Source: Anaerolineales bacterium UBA3001 (GTDB taxonomy: Bacteria; Chloroflexota; Anaerolineae; Anaerolineales; UBA11657). From it: 9,141 nt of DNA. Each line of letters begins with the position of its first letter. The stretch's first letter is position 1. The position numbers and the translations under genes were made by a program. This document shows, one piece after another, positions 1-5,712 of this stretch. Location: assembly GCA_002346435.1 (NCBI GenBank), contig DDZT01000070.1, positions 514-9,654 on the forward strand, read 5' to 3'. A model generated the notes under the pieces. It ran no database searches and had not been told where the DNA came from. It worked only from the letters and a program-made list of their open reading frames with translations.

Positions 1-488
1 ATACTATGAATTTATGGATAGATACCACATTCAATCAACTAAAAAATATAATTAATAAAGTAGATGCAATAATTATTAATGAAAATGAAGCAAAAACATT
101 ATCCGGAGAAACTAATTATATAAATGCTGCAGAAAATTTACGTAATTTGGGAGCAAGAATAGTTTTAATAAAAAGAGGTGAATACGGTGTTAGTTTATTT
201 GGAGAAGATTTCACTTTTTCTGCTCCTGCATTCCCTATAAAAAAAGTAAAAGATCCAACGGGCGCAGGAGATACTTTTGCTGGCGGATTCATGGGTTATT
301 TAGATTTATGTAAAGAGATAAATCAGAAAACACTAAAATCAGCGACTATAATAGGAAGTGTGATGGCTTCATTTACAGTAGAAAAATTCGGGATAGAAAA
401 ATTATCAAACCTTTCAAAAAATGATATAAATCAACGTTTTAAATCTTTTGTAGATCTTACAAAATTTAATGAAAAGATAGAAATATAA
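1..488 (+). CDS. PfkB-family carbohydrate/nucleoside kinase, C-terminal part (5' end outside window)
   Basis: This is the C-terminal half of a ribokinase/adenosine-kinase-fold (PfkB) kinase, a cytoplasmic enzyme that transfers the gamma-phosphate of ATP to a sugar or nucleoside hydroxyl. The decisive motif is DPTGAGDTFAGGF at bases 252-290: it is the PfkB signature 2, and its GAGD aspartate is the catalytic base. The frame is open to the left edge; the first visible residues (T)MNLWID followed by VDAIIINENEAKTLSG match the middle of PfkB proteins, so the ATG at 6 is internal and not the true start. About 160 residues of an expected 300 or so are present. It ends 22 bases before ahcY on the same strand, so the two are probably cotranscribed. 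That context suggests adenosine or another product of the S-adenosylmethionine cycle as substrate, but this is inference; a sugar substrate is equally compatible with the visible motifs. Its first 60 bases contain only about 12 G or C. Confidence 0.88.
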   Translation, partial: TMNLWIDTTFNQLKNIINKVDAIIINENEAKTLSGETNYINAAENLRNLGARIVLIKRGEYGVSLFGEDFTFSAPAFPIKKVKDPTGAGDTFAGGFMGYLDLCKEINQKTLKSATIIGSVMASFTVEKFGIEKLSNLSKNDINQRFKSFVDLTKFNEKIEI

Positions 489-510
489 AGAATACTATAT
501 TGGAGAAAAA

Positions 511-1764
511 ATGGATAACGATATAAAAAATATTAATCTAGCACCTGAAGGTGCGCTACGTACTGAATGGGCCGAAAGGGAAATGCCAGTTTTAAGAAAA
601 ATTAAGGAGAGGTTTATAAAAGAAAAACCTTTAGAAGGTGTAAAAATCGCGGGATGTTTACATATTACAGCTGAAACAGCAAATCTTGCGCATACATTAG
701 TAGCAGGAGGAGCTAAATTAGCTTTGTGTGCATCCAATCCTCTTTCTACACAAGATGATATAGCAGCACATCTTGTTTCATCTGGAATACCAGTTTATGC
801 TATAAATGGAGAGGACTCTGAAACATACTATAATCATATTTCAGCTGCTGTTGATACTGAACCTAATATAACAGTAGACGATGGAGCTGATGTAGTAGCT
901 ATGATACACAGTGAGAAGACCAATCTTGTAAAAAATATCATAGGTGGAATGGAGGAAACTACTACAGGAGTTATAAGACTAAAAGCATTACATAATCAAG
1001 GAAAATTATTATACCCAATTGTAGCTGTAAACGATTCAGACACTAAACATATGTTTGATAATAGATACGGAACAGGTCAAAGTTCTCTTGATGGGATTAT
1101 ACGAGCAACTAATCTACTTATCACTGGTAAAACAGTAGTTACTATAGGTTATGGATGGTGTGGAAAAGGATTTGCTTCTCGTGCAAAAGGAATGGGAGCA
1201 CATACCGTGGTATGTGAGGTAGATCCTGTAAGAGCTCTTGAAGCAGTAATGGATGGACATACAGTATTAAAAATGGAAGAAGCATCAAAAATAGGTGATG
1301 TTTTTCTAACAGTTACCGGAGGTATTAGTGCAATAGATAAACATCATTTTGAAAATATGAAAGATGGTGCAATAGTGGCTAACTCAGGACACTTCAATGT
1401 AGAAATAAACATTAATGAACTTACAAAAATGACGGAATCTAAAAGAAAAGTAAGAGAATATGTAGAAGAATATACTATAGAAGATGGGAAAAAAATTTTT
1501 GTACTCGCTGAAGGACGATTAATTAATCTTGCAGCAGCGGAAGGACATCCTCCTAGCGTTATGGATATGAGTTTTGCTAACCAAGCATTAAGTGCTGAAT
1601 ATATGCTTAAGAATAGTCATGATTTGGATAATCAGGTTTATTCTGTGCCGGAAGAGGTAGACAGACAAATCGCTACTATCAAACTAGAGGCAATTGGAAT
1701 CGAGATAGATAAACTCACTGCTGAACAAGAAAAATACCTCAATTCTTGGGAAGAGGGCACATAA
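511..1764 (+). CDS. ahcY: S-adenosylhomocysteinase (adenosylhomocysteine hydrolase)
   Basis: A cytoplasmic NAD-dependent enzyme that reversibly splits S-adenosylhomocysteine into homocysteine and adenosine, relieving product inhibition of methyltransferases. It has 417 residues, typical of the short archaeal/thermophile-type enzymes without the roughly 40-residue insertion of proteobacterial and plant forms. Visible motifs: HITAETANL (51-59, substrate histidine), DDGAD (123-127), the EETTTGV loop (148-154), NDSDTKHMFDN (174-184, containing the active-site Lys179 and Asp183), the NAD-binding glycine loop GYGWCGKG (213-220) with the acidic residue of CEVDP after the second strand, NSGHFNVEI (291-299) and LAAAEGHPPSVMD (340-352). 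The C-terminus NSWEEGT is that of the short type and lacks the Lys/Tyr tail of the mammalian enzyme. The ATG at 511 is preceded by GGAG with six bases of spacing. It follows a PfkB kinase gene by 22 bases, too close for a riboswitch between them. Identification is very secure. Confidence 0.97.
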   Translation: MDNDIKNINLAPEGALRTEWAEREMPVLRKIKERFIKEKPLEGVKIAGCLHITAETANLAHTLVAGGAKLALCASNPLSTQDDIAAHLVSSGIPVYAINGEDSETYYNHISAAVDTEPNITVDDGADVVAMIHSEKTNLVKNIIGGMEETTTGVIRLKALHNQGKLLYPIVAVNDSDTKHMFDNRYGTGQSSLDGIIRATNLLITGKTVVTIGYGWCGKGFASRAKGMGAHTVVCEVDPVRALEAVMDGHTVLKMEEASKIGDVFLTVTGGISAIDKHHFENMKDGAIVANSGHFNVEININELTKMTESKRKVREYVEEYTIEDGKKIFVLAEGRLINLAAAEGHPPSVMDMSFANQALSAEYMLKNSHDLDNQVYSVPEEVDRQIATIKLEAIGIEIDKLTAEQEKYLNSWEEGT

Positions 1765-1789
1765 AATACATCAAAGCGTAGGTCTAGTG

Positions 1790-1848
1790 TCTAGTTCTGA
1801 GTGACCAATTGAATCATAATGCAACTCAATCAGTTACTCAGAACTAGA
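1790..1848. repeat. Long inverted repeat between convergent genes (possible bidirectional hairpin)
   Basis: CTAGTTCTGAGT at 1791-1802 is matched perfectly by its reverse complement at 1836-1847. The stem extends by one pair outward (T1790-A1848) and inward by G.U, A-U and C-G pairs, then, after a 2x2 internal loop, by ATTGA/TCAAT (1808-1812/1826-1830), leaving a 13-base loop. The right arm includes the last codons and stop of the - strand lipoprotein gene; the left arm begins 26 bases after the ahcY stop. The position between convergent genes suggests termination or 3' end protection on both strands. However, neither side carries a close T-tract, so it is not a textbook intrinsic terminator. 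Confidence 0.55.
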
Positions 1849-2382
1849 GGATTCGATAGTTTCTTCAACAGTAATCTTGATAAATAGTTTGTGCCCAAAC
1901 ATGATTCCATCAGGGTCATAGAGTAACCAATATCCTTGGTAATCTCCAGGAGAAGATGGTGTGGTCATGTCTATTTGAATTATGGCATTGGCATCTGGTT
2001 GGGCTGGGTAAAGAGCATGCTCTAATTTTGCAGTCATAGCATGACCTTCTTTGAAAACCACAGTATATCCAGGACCCCATGAACAAGTGCCCGTATTACG
2101 TATTTGCCATAATTTACTTATTGGTTCGTCAGGTTCTAACTTGGTGAAATCAGGTATTGTTAGGTCTGTTATAAACATCGCATCATTTGCGCAGGGCTTT
2201 TTTGGAGAAATAATAGTAAAGGTAGGACTGATTGTAGGTGGTGATGCTGTGTTAGGTGTAAGAGTGTTTACATTATCTAGTTGTGATGTATTCATCTTAG
2301 CTTCCTGATTACATCCGATTAACATGAAGGGTATACAACCTAGTATAAATATTATAGAAATGCTTGATCGAATATCACGCAT
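1834..2382 (-). CDS. Lipoprotein with NBR1-type FW (Ig-like) domain
   Basis: Predicted surface-anchored lipoprotein; biochemical role unknown. From the ATG at 2382 the first residues MRDIRSSISIIF and a hydrophobic stretch lead to a lipobox LIGC, with the lipidated cysteine at residue 24. A Thr/Pro/Ser/Asn-rich tether of about 40 residues follows (NTASPPTISPTFT), then a domain of about 100 residues. It carries the FW-domain signature: FITDLTIPDFT, KLWQIRNTGTCSWGPGYTVVF, a hydrophobic IIQIDMTTPSSPGDYQGYWLLYDPDG section and a closing strand. This fold was named from the human autophagy receptor NBR1 and is frequent in Chloroflexota extracellular proteins. I prefer 2382 over an upstream in-frame ATG at 2424 (14 residues longer): 2382 has AGG just upstream and gives a normal-length lipoprotein signal, while 2424 has no ribosome site and overlaps the -35 box of an opposite-strand promoter. 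The tail ESSSSE lies inside an inverted repeat. A role in binding glycans or proteins is possible but unproven. Confidence 0.82.
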   Translation of the reverse strand: MRDIRSSISIIFILGCIPFMLIGCNQEAKMNTSQLDNVNTLTPNTASPPTISPTFTIISPKKPCANDAMFITDLTIPDFTKLEPDEPISKLWQIRNTGTCSWGPGYTVVFKEGHAMTAKLEHALYPAQPDANAIIQIDMTTPSSPGDYQGYWLLYDPDGIMFGHKLFIKITVEETIESSSSE

Positions 2383-2417
2383 AGTACCTATCACACTGAT
2401 TGTTTGCATACTTGAAG

Positions 2418-2446
2418 TTGACATATAAATTTATATTTGGCATAAT
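2418..2446 (+). promoter_or_regulatory. Predicted sigma70-type promoter for a small + strand transcript
   Basis: TTGACA at 2418-2423 is a perfect -35 hexamer, and CATAAT at 2441-2446 matches the -10 consensus at five of six positions, with exactly 17 bases between. Transcription would begin near 2453. It points away from the - strand lipoprotein gene. On the + strand the only thing ahead before the terminator at 2600-2630 is the small structured unit described separately. A match this close is uncommon by chance, but A+T-rich intergenic DNA does produce false promoters. Confidence 0.5.
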
Positions 2447-2513
2447 TACAACATAATTAGCTGCTTAGGCAGCTGCTAGTATTTTTATTGTTGGACAGCT
2501 ATTTTTAAGGAAC

Positions 2514-2523
2514 GGGAGGTGAT
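2514..2523 (+). promoter_or_regulatory. Very strong Shine-Dalgarno sequence
   Basis: GGGAGGTGAT contains nine consecutive bases (GGAGGTGAT) complementary to the anti-Shine-Dalgarno end of 16S rRNA. It lies eight bases (counted from GGAGG) before an ATG at 2528. It is far stronger than the sites in front of the protein genes in this window, several of which have none visible. CCTCC at 2563-2567 could sequester it. Confidence 0.6.
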
Positions 2524-2527
2524 GCTC

Positions 2528-2578
2528 ATGAAAAGTGACAGTACTATTAACGCCGGGGCATCCCTCCTAAATAATTAA
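2528..2578 (+). CDS. Candidate 16-residue peptide ORF
   Basis: A tiny frame reads MKSDSTINAGASLLNN followed by TAA. It is supported by the nine-base ribosome site just upstream with ideal spacing, by a near-consensus promoter 70-110 bases upstream and by a terminator just downstream. The peptide is polar, with no hydrophobic segment, so it does not look like a type I toxin. It has no run of a single amino acid, so it does not look like an attenuator leader either. Codons from Asn8 onward lie in the arm and loop of a stable hairpin, so translation and folding would compete. Real translation is unproven; the ribosome site could also act as a ribosome or antisense-RNA contact in a non-coding RNA. 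Confidence 0.3.
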   Translation: MKSDSTINAGASLLNN

Positions 2579-2595
2579 GAGAGATGCCCTGGCGT
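2550..2595 (+). other. Stable G+C-rich hairpin overlapping the mini-ORF
   Basis: CGCCGGGGCATC (2551-2562) pairs with GATGCCCTGGCG (2583-2594) with a single G.U pair, extended by A2550-T2595. After a C/A mismatch the stem continues with CTC/GAG (2564-2566/2579-2581), leaving a loop of 12 bases. The UAA of the 16-codon ORF is in the loop. It stands out from the surrounding A+T-rich sequence. On the - strand it lies about 40-85 bases after the pfkA stop and could also stabilise that mRNA's 3' end. Confidence 0.6.
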
Positions 2596-2599
2596 GAGG

Positions 2600-2630
2600 T
2601 AGAGCATTCTTAGGAATGCTCTATTTCTTT
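2600..2630 (+). terminator. Intrinsic terminator (+ strand orientation)
   Basis: A perfect 10-bp stem TAGAGCATTC / GAATGCTCTA (2600-2609 and 2614-2623) closed by a TTAG loop is followed directly by TTTCTTT. The T-tract is on the + strand side only; read on the - strand the hairpin is followed by CCTCACGCC. It therefore fits the end of a + strand transcript running toward pfkA, not the end of pfkA itself, although the stem could also serve pfkA mRNA as a weak 3' structure. Confidence 0.6.
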
Positions 2631-2634
2631 AATT

Positions 2635-3738
2635 TCATTCATCACCAAATACAATTCCTAAACCACGGGCTGCAGTGATTAAATCCCCGTCAGGATTCAC
2701 TATTTTAGGGGTTTGTGCAACAGCATCTGAAAGAGAAATAGAACCAATCTCGCGTCCTTGTAAATTGACCATCATGCCATAGGCTCCAGCCATAGCGAGT
2801 CTCGTTGCACCAGCACCATAGAGACTAGCTAGCCACCTATCATAAGGAGTAGGACTACCTCCCCGTTGTAAATGACCTAGTACCGTGCATCTCGAGTCAA
2901 TTCCTGAGTCGATACGTAGTTCATCAGCTATCGTTTGGCCAATGCCTCCTAAGCGACCACTATATAATCCTGCATCATCTTTGTATTGCTGTTTGCCACC
3001 CTTTGAGCGGGAACCTTCGGCAACTGACATGATGTTAAAGTTGCTGCCATTAGCTGCTCGTTCTTCAAATCTATTAATTACAGGTGTTAAGTCGAATGGT
3101 ATTTCAGGTATTAGAATTGAGTCAGCTCCACTAGCAATGCCAGCTCCAAGAGCAATCCATCCTGCGTTGCGACCCATTAATTCCAGTATCATAGCTCTAC
3201 TATGGCTTTCGGCTGTAGTATGTAGTTTGTCTAGTGCTTCTGCGGCAGTACGCATTGCAGTATCAAAACCGAAAGTTACATCAGTGCCTCCCATGTCATT
3301 ATCTATTGTTTTTGGCACACCAACGATTGGAGCACCCTTATCATATAGTGCTTTACTAATAGTTAGGGTGCCGTCGCCTCCTACTACAATCATGCTATCT
3401 AGTTCTAAGCGGTCTATGTTATCTAATGCCTGTTCTGACATATCACTAATCACTTCTTTACCATTAACTATTGTCTTGCGTGAAAATGGATTACCTCGGT
3501 TAGCGGCTCCTAATATAGTACCGCCATGAGATAGAATGCCCCGTACTTGGCTATGGCTTAAAACAATCATATCTTCTGGTTCAACCAAACCATCAAACCC
3601 ATTTCTAAGCCCAAGGACTTCTACATTGAAATCATTCATTGCAGTATGAACTACTGCTCTGATCACAGCATTTAATCCTGGCGCATCTCCTCCGCCTGTT
3701 AGTATACCGATACGTTTTTTCCGTCTATTGTTACTCAA
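2635..3738 (-). CDS. pfkA: 6-phosphofructokinase (mixed-type, probably ATP-dependent)
   Basis: Cytoplasmic glycolytic enzyme phosphorylating fructose 6-phosphate to fructose 1,6-bisphosphate; 367 residues, normal for the family. Visible motifs: GILTGGGDAPGLNAVIR (11-27, nucleotide phosphate loop), GGDGT (120-124), PKTIDND (142-148, with catalytic Asp146), MGRNAGW (188-194), PEIPF (211-215) and LGHLQRGGSPTPYDR (287-301). The position equivalent to E. coli Gly104 is Gly123, as in ATP-dependent enzymes, while the position equivalent to E. coli Gly124 is Lys143, as in pyrophosphate-dependent ones. This G/K combination is known from actinobacterial group III enzymes that use ATP, so ATP is the likelier donor. 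The start codon is TTG at 3738, chosen because TAAGGA precedes it by seven bases and the PFK motif begins right after. A plausible promoter lies at 3771-3799. It shares strand with the transporter operon but is separated from it by 142 bases. Confidence 0.95.
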   Translation of the reverse strand: MSNNRRKKRIGILTGGGDAPGLNAVIRAVVHTAMNDFNVEVLGLRNGFDGLVEPEDMIVLSHSQVRGILSHGGTILGAANRGNPFSRKTIVNGKEVISDMSEQALDNIDRLELDSMIVVGGDGTLTISKALYDKGAPIVGVPKTIDNDMGGTDVTFGFDTAMRTAAEALDKLHTTAESHSRAMILELMGRNAGWIALGAGIASGADSILIPEIPFDLTPVINRFEERAANGSNFNIMSVAEGSRSKGGKQQYKDDAGLYSGRLGGIGQTIADELRIDSGIDSRCTVLGHLQRGGSPTPYDRWLASLYGAGATRLAMAGAYGMMVNLQGREIGSISLSDAVAQTPKIVNPDGDLITAARGLGIVFGDE

Positions 3739-3880
3739 GTATTGTTCCTTACAGTTTATCAGTAACTTTATTGATAATAAAAACCAAATTGAACGTCAAT
3801 AATAATTCTATTGGATGATACCACTTTGGGGCTTGTATGAATACAAAAATTTCATCAAAATTAAAGTCTGTAATTAGTAT
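3739..3880. other. Intergenic region between phnE-type gene and pfkA
   Basis: 142 A+T-rich bases. They hold the predicted pfkA promoter, an imperfect TTATCA...TGATAA repeat in the pfkA leader (about 3757-3776) and a 14-base palindrome TTGTATGAATACAA (3833-3846) that could be an operator or merely chance. No convincing intrinsic terminator for the transporter operon is visible, so some read-through into pfkA is possible. Confidence 0.4.
3771..3799 (-). promoter_or_regulatory. Predicted sigma70-type promoter of pfkA
   Basis: Read on the - strand, TTGACG (3799-3794, five of six consensus bases) and TATCAA (3776-3771, four of six) are separated by 17 bases. The predicted transcript would start near 3764 and have a leader of about 25 bases containing TAAGGA before the TTG start. 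The A+T-rich context favours a promoter but also raises the chance of coincidence. Confidence 0.42.
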
Positions 3881-5704
3881 TTAAACAAAACGTTCGCGTA
3901 TTACAGCACTTATGTAGTCCATTGTTGCTACCACAATAGCTATAGCTAACATTTGTACGCTAGCTGCACGGTAATCAAGCAGATTGATGTTCTGTTGAAG
4001 TAAGAACCCGATACCACCACCTCCTGCAAATCCTATAATGGTTGACATACGTACATTGATATCCCATCGATACATAGTAAATGATATGTAAGGAGGAATG
4101 ATTTGAGGAATTACTGCATACACAATGGTTTGTAAGCGATTGGCTCCCGTTGCTCTCACAGCTTCTAATGGTCCTGGTGCAATGCTTTCGACTTGTTCAG
4201 AATACAATTTTGCGAGGGCAGCGATAGTATGCAATGCTAGAGCTAAAGATCCAGCAAAAGGTCCTATTCCGACCCATACAACAAATACAATCACCATGAC
4301 TAAAGGTTCTATAGATCTTGTGGCATTCAGGATGGTTCTAGTTACGTAATAAGTTACATATCCGATTGGTATAGGATGTTTGTGAGATATTCTTAAAGAT
4401 ACAAGTGCACCTAGTATGGCACCAATTGACATCGGCAAGTAAAGTGTCTGTTGGGGATTATCTAACTGATAAAACCAATCAATCGTGTTACCTAAAATAC
4501 CGCCAATAACTGCACCTGCAAGTGCTGTTGCACAAATATTGGTTATTTTTATTACTTGTGGGGACATATGGTCTGAAACATATTGACCCAGTTTGTTACC
4601 GGCAAGACCAAGAGTGCCACCGCCCAACAATGCTGTAGCTGCAGGTAGTACCATAATTAGAACATCACCAAGCTGACTAATGAAATTGCCTACAAATCCA
4701 ATAGGTCCTAGAGGTTCGATAAGTACCTGTCCTAATACCAGTGCTAAATTAGCTATCATATAAATTGTGAGAATTGATATGAGAACACATAGTATTACAG
4801 TGACTGACTGGACTATCTTATGCTTACGGAGATTGGATTGGTCTTGCTTTTTAGGAAACAACCATTGTATAACACTCCAGGTCAGTCCAATCCCTAAGAC
4901 TGAACCAATACTACTTCTGATCAGGACATCTTCTACAAATAATTGGATTACAAAAGACTTAAATGTCAACGCTGTTTGTAGTCCAATTAGAATGCCTAGT
5001 GGCCATCCAATTGTTGAGAATGCAACATTTGTAAGTGGACTTTTTTGGCTGCTCATCAGGTTGCGAGCGGCGAAAAAGCTTACTGGAATTGCTAAAAGAG
5101 TACCAAACGTAGTAGCCAGTAGAGCTAGAAAAACAGTTTCTATGATTTTGTCCCAGGTGCTTTTGGCGACGTCTGAGAACTCTGGGTTTCCAATGTTGCG
5201 ACGCGGCAGTACTCGTATCATTTGAGCTACATCTACTGGTTGGCGCTTCGGAAGCTTAACTTTGGCTTTAAAGTAACCATTTGCATCAGACTGTAGATTG
5301 CCTATTGTCAGATTAACACCGCTAAGAGCTAGAAAGTTGATTGGCCCTTTAGTGTTGGGCCAAATATTGTATCCTTCAACAGTAATTATTTCGCCTGGAC
5401 CAGCGCAGTTGGGAGTGAGTATTAAGTATGAATCACTCGTGTCTGGGTTGTGGATTTGGACTTGAGTTTTTGGGCATGGGAGATAGATAGGTGCCATGAC
5501 CTCTAGTTCTTCTTTCTCATAAACAAATAATGAAGGGTGTGCTAGGGCGCGCATGATGCGGCTAAGCTGTGTTAACCGCTTTTCGGAACGAGTGGTCTCA
5601 AAGTTTACTTTCGTTACATTAAATCCATATGCATATATTATCATTCCAAACAATATAGCGAGCCCAAAACTTACTGACTTAATGAGAGACTTTTCTCTTT
5701 CCAT
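3881..5704 (-). CDS. phnE: PhnE-type ABC transporter permease, enlarged, with extracytoplasmic Ig-like domain and internal membrane insertion
   Basis: Membrane subunit of a phosphonate-type ABC importer. Usual PhnE proteins have about 260-300 residues; this one has 607. In order: a membrane helix (about 9-28); a region of about 155 residues predicted outside, containing a beta-rich stretch (about 92-165; TPNCAGPGEIITVEGYN, LQSDANGYFKAKVKLP) that resembles Ig-like/transthyretin-like domains; the first PhnE core helix ETVFLALLATTFGTLLAIPV ending in AARN (189-215); an insertion of about 235 residues (218-452) with some five or six hydrophobic helices; then the rest of the PhnE core, TRSIEPLVMVIVFVVWVGIG onward, with the EAA loop that contacts the ATPase (EAVRATGANRLQTIVYAVIP, 514-533) and the GFAGGGGIGF region (558-567). 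It starts eight bases after the ATPase stop, without a clear ribosome site, suggesting translational coupling. Family assignment is firm; substrate is not. Confidence 0.9.
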   Translation of the reverse strand: MEREKSLIKSVSFGLAILFGMIIYAYGFNVTKVNFETTRSEKRLTQLSRIMRALAHPSLFVYEKEELEVMAPIYLPCPKTQVQIHNPDTSDSYLILTPNCAGPGEIITVEGYNIWPNTKGPINFLALSGVNLTIGNLQSDANGYFKAKVKLPKRQPVDVAQMIRVLPRRNIGNPEFSDVAKSTWDKIIETVFLALLATTFGTLLAIPVSFFAARNLMSSQKSPLTNVAFSTIGWPLGILIGLQTALTFKSFVIQLFVEDVLIRSSIGSVLGIGLTWSVIQWLFPKKQDQSNLRKHKIVQSVTVILCVLISILTIYMIANLALVLGQVLIEPLGPIGFVGNFISQLGDVLIMVLPAATALLGGGTLGLAGNKLGQYVSDHMSPQVIKITNICATALAGAVIGGILGNTIDWFYQLDNPQQTLYLPMSIGAILGALVSLRISHKHPIPIGYVTYYVTRTILNATRSIEPLVMVIVFVVWVGIGPFAGSLALALHTIAALAKLYSEQVESIAPGPLEAVRATGANRLQTIVYAVIPQIIPPYISFTMYRWDINVRMSTIIGFAGGGGIGFLLQQNINLLDYRAASVQMLAIAIVVATMDYISAVIRERFV

Positions 5705-5712
5705 TTAGCAAT

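Larger units (their letters stand above)
2453..2630 (+). ncRNA. Candidate small structured transcript, about 180 nt, carrying a 16-codon ORF
   Basis: The signals line up as one independent unit on the + strand: promoter 2418-2446; a short hairpin AGCTGC-TTAG-GCAGCT (2459-2474); a very strong ribosome site (2514-2523); a mini-ORF (2528-2578); a 13-bp hairpin (2550-2562 with 2583-2595) that buries the second half of that ORF; and a terminator hairpin with T-tract (2600-2630). CCTCC at 2563-2567, in the loop region of the large hairpin, can pair with GGAGG of the ribosome site (2515-2519), giving an alternative fold that would hide it. No + strand gene follows, so it is not the leader of a downstream gene. 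It does not resemble tmRNA, 6S, SRP or RNase P RNA by eye. It could be a regulatory RNA, a peptide-encoding RNA or both; function unknown. Confidence 0.42.

Noticed and set aside
489..510. SAM- or SAH-sensing riboswitch before ahcY
   Set aside because: Only 22 bases lie between the two genes, too short for any known class.
2424..2424. ATG at 2424 as lipoprotein start
   Set aside because: No ribosome site, gives an over-long n-region before the lipobox, and overlaps the -35 element of the + strand promoter.
2453..2630. tmRNA, 6S, SRP or RNase P RNA
   Set aside because: No tRNA-like ends or tag frame, no 6S-type long bubble helix, no SRP tetraloop motif and too short for RNase P.
2885..3529. 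Long open frame (214 codons) on the + strand inside pfkA
   Set aside because: It lies wholly antisense to a clearly conserved phosphofructokinase and its translation shows no domain; it is a codon-bias shadow.
3833..3846. Palindrome TTGTATGAATACAA as a terminator of the transporter operon
   Set aside because: Six-pair A+T-rich stem with a two-base gap and no T-tract in the operon direction; cannot be distinguished from chance.
4767..5225. Open frame on the + strand antisense to the permease
   Set aside because: No recognisable motif, no ribosome site seen, and the opposite strand has strong family evidence.
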